Shown here in pieces: positions 36,497-37,002 of a stretch of 37,002 nt of DNA. A program made the position numbers and the translations under genes. The first letter of the stretch is position 1. Every line of letters begins with the position of its first letter. The DNA is taken from positions 1-37,002 of the IMG/VR virus record IMGVR_UViG_3300006119_000028; one strand, 5' to 3'. This DNA comes from a virus. The notes beneath the pieces were generated by a model. It saw only the letters and a program-made list of their open reading frames with translations, was not told where the DNA came from and did not search any database.

Positions 36497-36521
36497 CATT
36501 ATCTAATGTATAGTGTAATAT
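36493..36521 (+). promoter_or_regulatory. Host sigma-70 type promoter (TTGACA-17-TAATAT)
   Basis: A perfect -35 TTGACA (36493-36498) and a near-perfect -10 TAATAT (36516-36521) are separated by exactly 17 bp. Transcription should start near 36528, giving a leader of about 17 nt with AAGGAAG just before the ATG at 36545. It is the only strong sigma-70 promoter that I see, and it points away from the structural block, as expected for an early gene read by unmodified host polymerase. Confidence 0.8.
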
Positions 36522-36544
36522 GTGTTCAATAATATAAGGAAGCT

Positions 36545-37002
36545 ATGACAGTCGCAAAAAAACCAGTCAATTATTTAAACAATAAAGACATTTTGAAAGA
36601 AATTCACGCAAGCAAAACAAGTTATTGCTGTTATACCAAACAAGAATATCATCAATATGACTTAATTATAGATACACCTGACAGTAGTTTAGAAAATTCG
36701 GTAAAACATATAATAAAACCTAGTAAAATTAAAGAAGCCAAAGAAAACCGTGCTGCCAGATTATCAATTGGGTTAGAAGAAAAATTAACACATAAAGACA
36801 TACCCACAACTGATTTAGTATTTCGTGTAATGACTTGGGATCATATCCCAGTTAGTGCTAAACAACCAAAGAAAGTTGTTAAAAAGAAAACTGCTAAAGA
36901 TATTTTAGAATTTATTGACGATGAAGAAAATGAATTTGACGATTTAGAAGATACCACTACTAAAGATGAAGTAGATGACATGGTACATGTCAAAGTAAAC
37001 TT
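36545..37002 (+). CDS. Probable late-transcription sigma factor, gp55-like (N-terminal part)
   Basis: 152 codons from ATG at 36545, running off the window. The only rightward gene. The start 'KPVNYLNNKDILKEI' resembles the N-terminus of T4 gp55 as I remember it ('YNYVNNKELLQAI'). The following 'SYCCYTKQEYHQYDLII', 'IPTTDLVFRVMTWDHIP' and the final HVKVN fit a family in T4-like marine phages whose sigma-70-like core comes later in the chain. Between these lie Lys-rich and then Asp/Glu-rich linkers (KKVVKKKTAK; DDEENEFDDLED). T4 gp55 replaces the host sigma factor at late promoters together with gp33 and the gp45 clamp. The conserved sigma helices lie beyond the window, so the call rests on the N-terminal motif and context: an early sigma-70 promoter here, and six late-type boxes on the opposite genes. 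It could instead be another early protein. Confidence 0.6.
   Translation, partial: MTVAKKPVNYLNNKDILKEIHASKTSYCCYTKQEYHQYDLIIDTPDSSLENSVKHIIKPSKIKEAKENRAARLSIGLEEKLTHKDIPTTDLVFRVMTWDHIPVSAKQPKKVVKKKTAKDILEFIDDEENEFDDLEDTTTKDEVDDMVHVKVN

Noticed and set aside
1-37002. tRNA genes, insertion sequences, integrase or attachment sites
   Set aside because: No cloverleaf-like sequence, transposase or recombinase motif, or terminal repeat was seen; the space between genes is too small for them, except at 36413-36544, which is explained by promoters.

Overview
The window reads as part of the late (virion structural) region of a T4-like contractile-tailed bacteriophage with an AT-rich genome. Everything from base 1 to 36412 is one dense leftward block on the minus strand. 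It has almost no intergenic space and overlapping or abutting stops and starts. The recognisable products are baseplate proteins in a T4-like order. The style of the proteins suggests the marine relatives of T4 (cyanophage or pelagiphage type) rather than T4 itself: very large Asn/Thr/Ser/Ala-rich tail proteins, and fibre N-termini of the 'DGTI...LPGR.Y.GYG...NF..LL.NFA...PLAGQLWFNT' kind. That placement is inference; no host gene, tRNA or integrase is present to fix the host.

Layout, following transcription from right to left. A 132-bp divergent control region (36413-36544) separates the structural block from a rightward gene. This partial gene is probably the phage late sigma factor (T4 gp55-like) and has a textbook host sigma-70 promoter. 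Leftward follow a baseplate/tube-cap-like protein (469 aa), gp53 baseplate wedge (104 aa), a putative hub protein (760 aa), a gp5-like OB-fold/beta-helix spike without lysozyme (501 aa), a Gly/Ala-rich tail protein with hydrophobic stretches (837 aa), gp25 wedge (149 aa) and gp6 wedge (1138 aa). Next is a single giant ORF of 6450 aa that fills 52% of the window. After it come a 50-aa mini-gene, a 211-aa structural protein sharing a motif with the mini-gene, an 820-aa tail fibre with a receptor-tip-like C-terminus, a 407-aa fibre-like protein with a second type of C-terminal domain, and the N-terminal 169 codons of another tail protein cut by the window edge.

Regulation is visible. The octamer GATAAATA, close to the T4 late promoter TATAAATA, occurs on the coding strand in front of six of the leftward genes. 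The presumptive gp55 gene instead has TTGACA-17-TAATAT with a palindrome over its -35 box. The simplest model is that host RNA polymerase makes the late sigma factor from the early promoter, and the sigma factor then activates the GATAAATA promoters of the baseplate and fibre block.

The least explained parts are the giant protein and the 50-aa gene. The giant protein contains an apparent FG-GAP propeller, an Asp-box/Ycf48-like repeat region, a family of dispersed 'GTT(D/N)F' modules and an array of 'YYV..I...FTIS' repeats. The 50-aa gene is joined in frame, by a single TAA, to its own partial paralogue.
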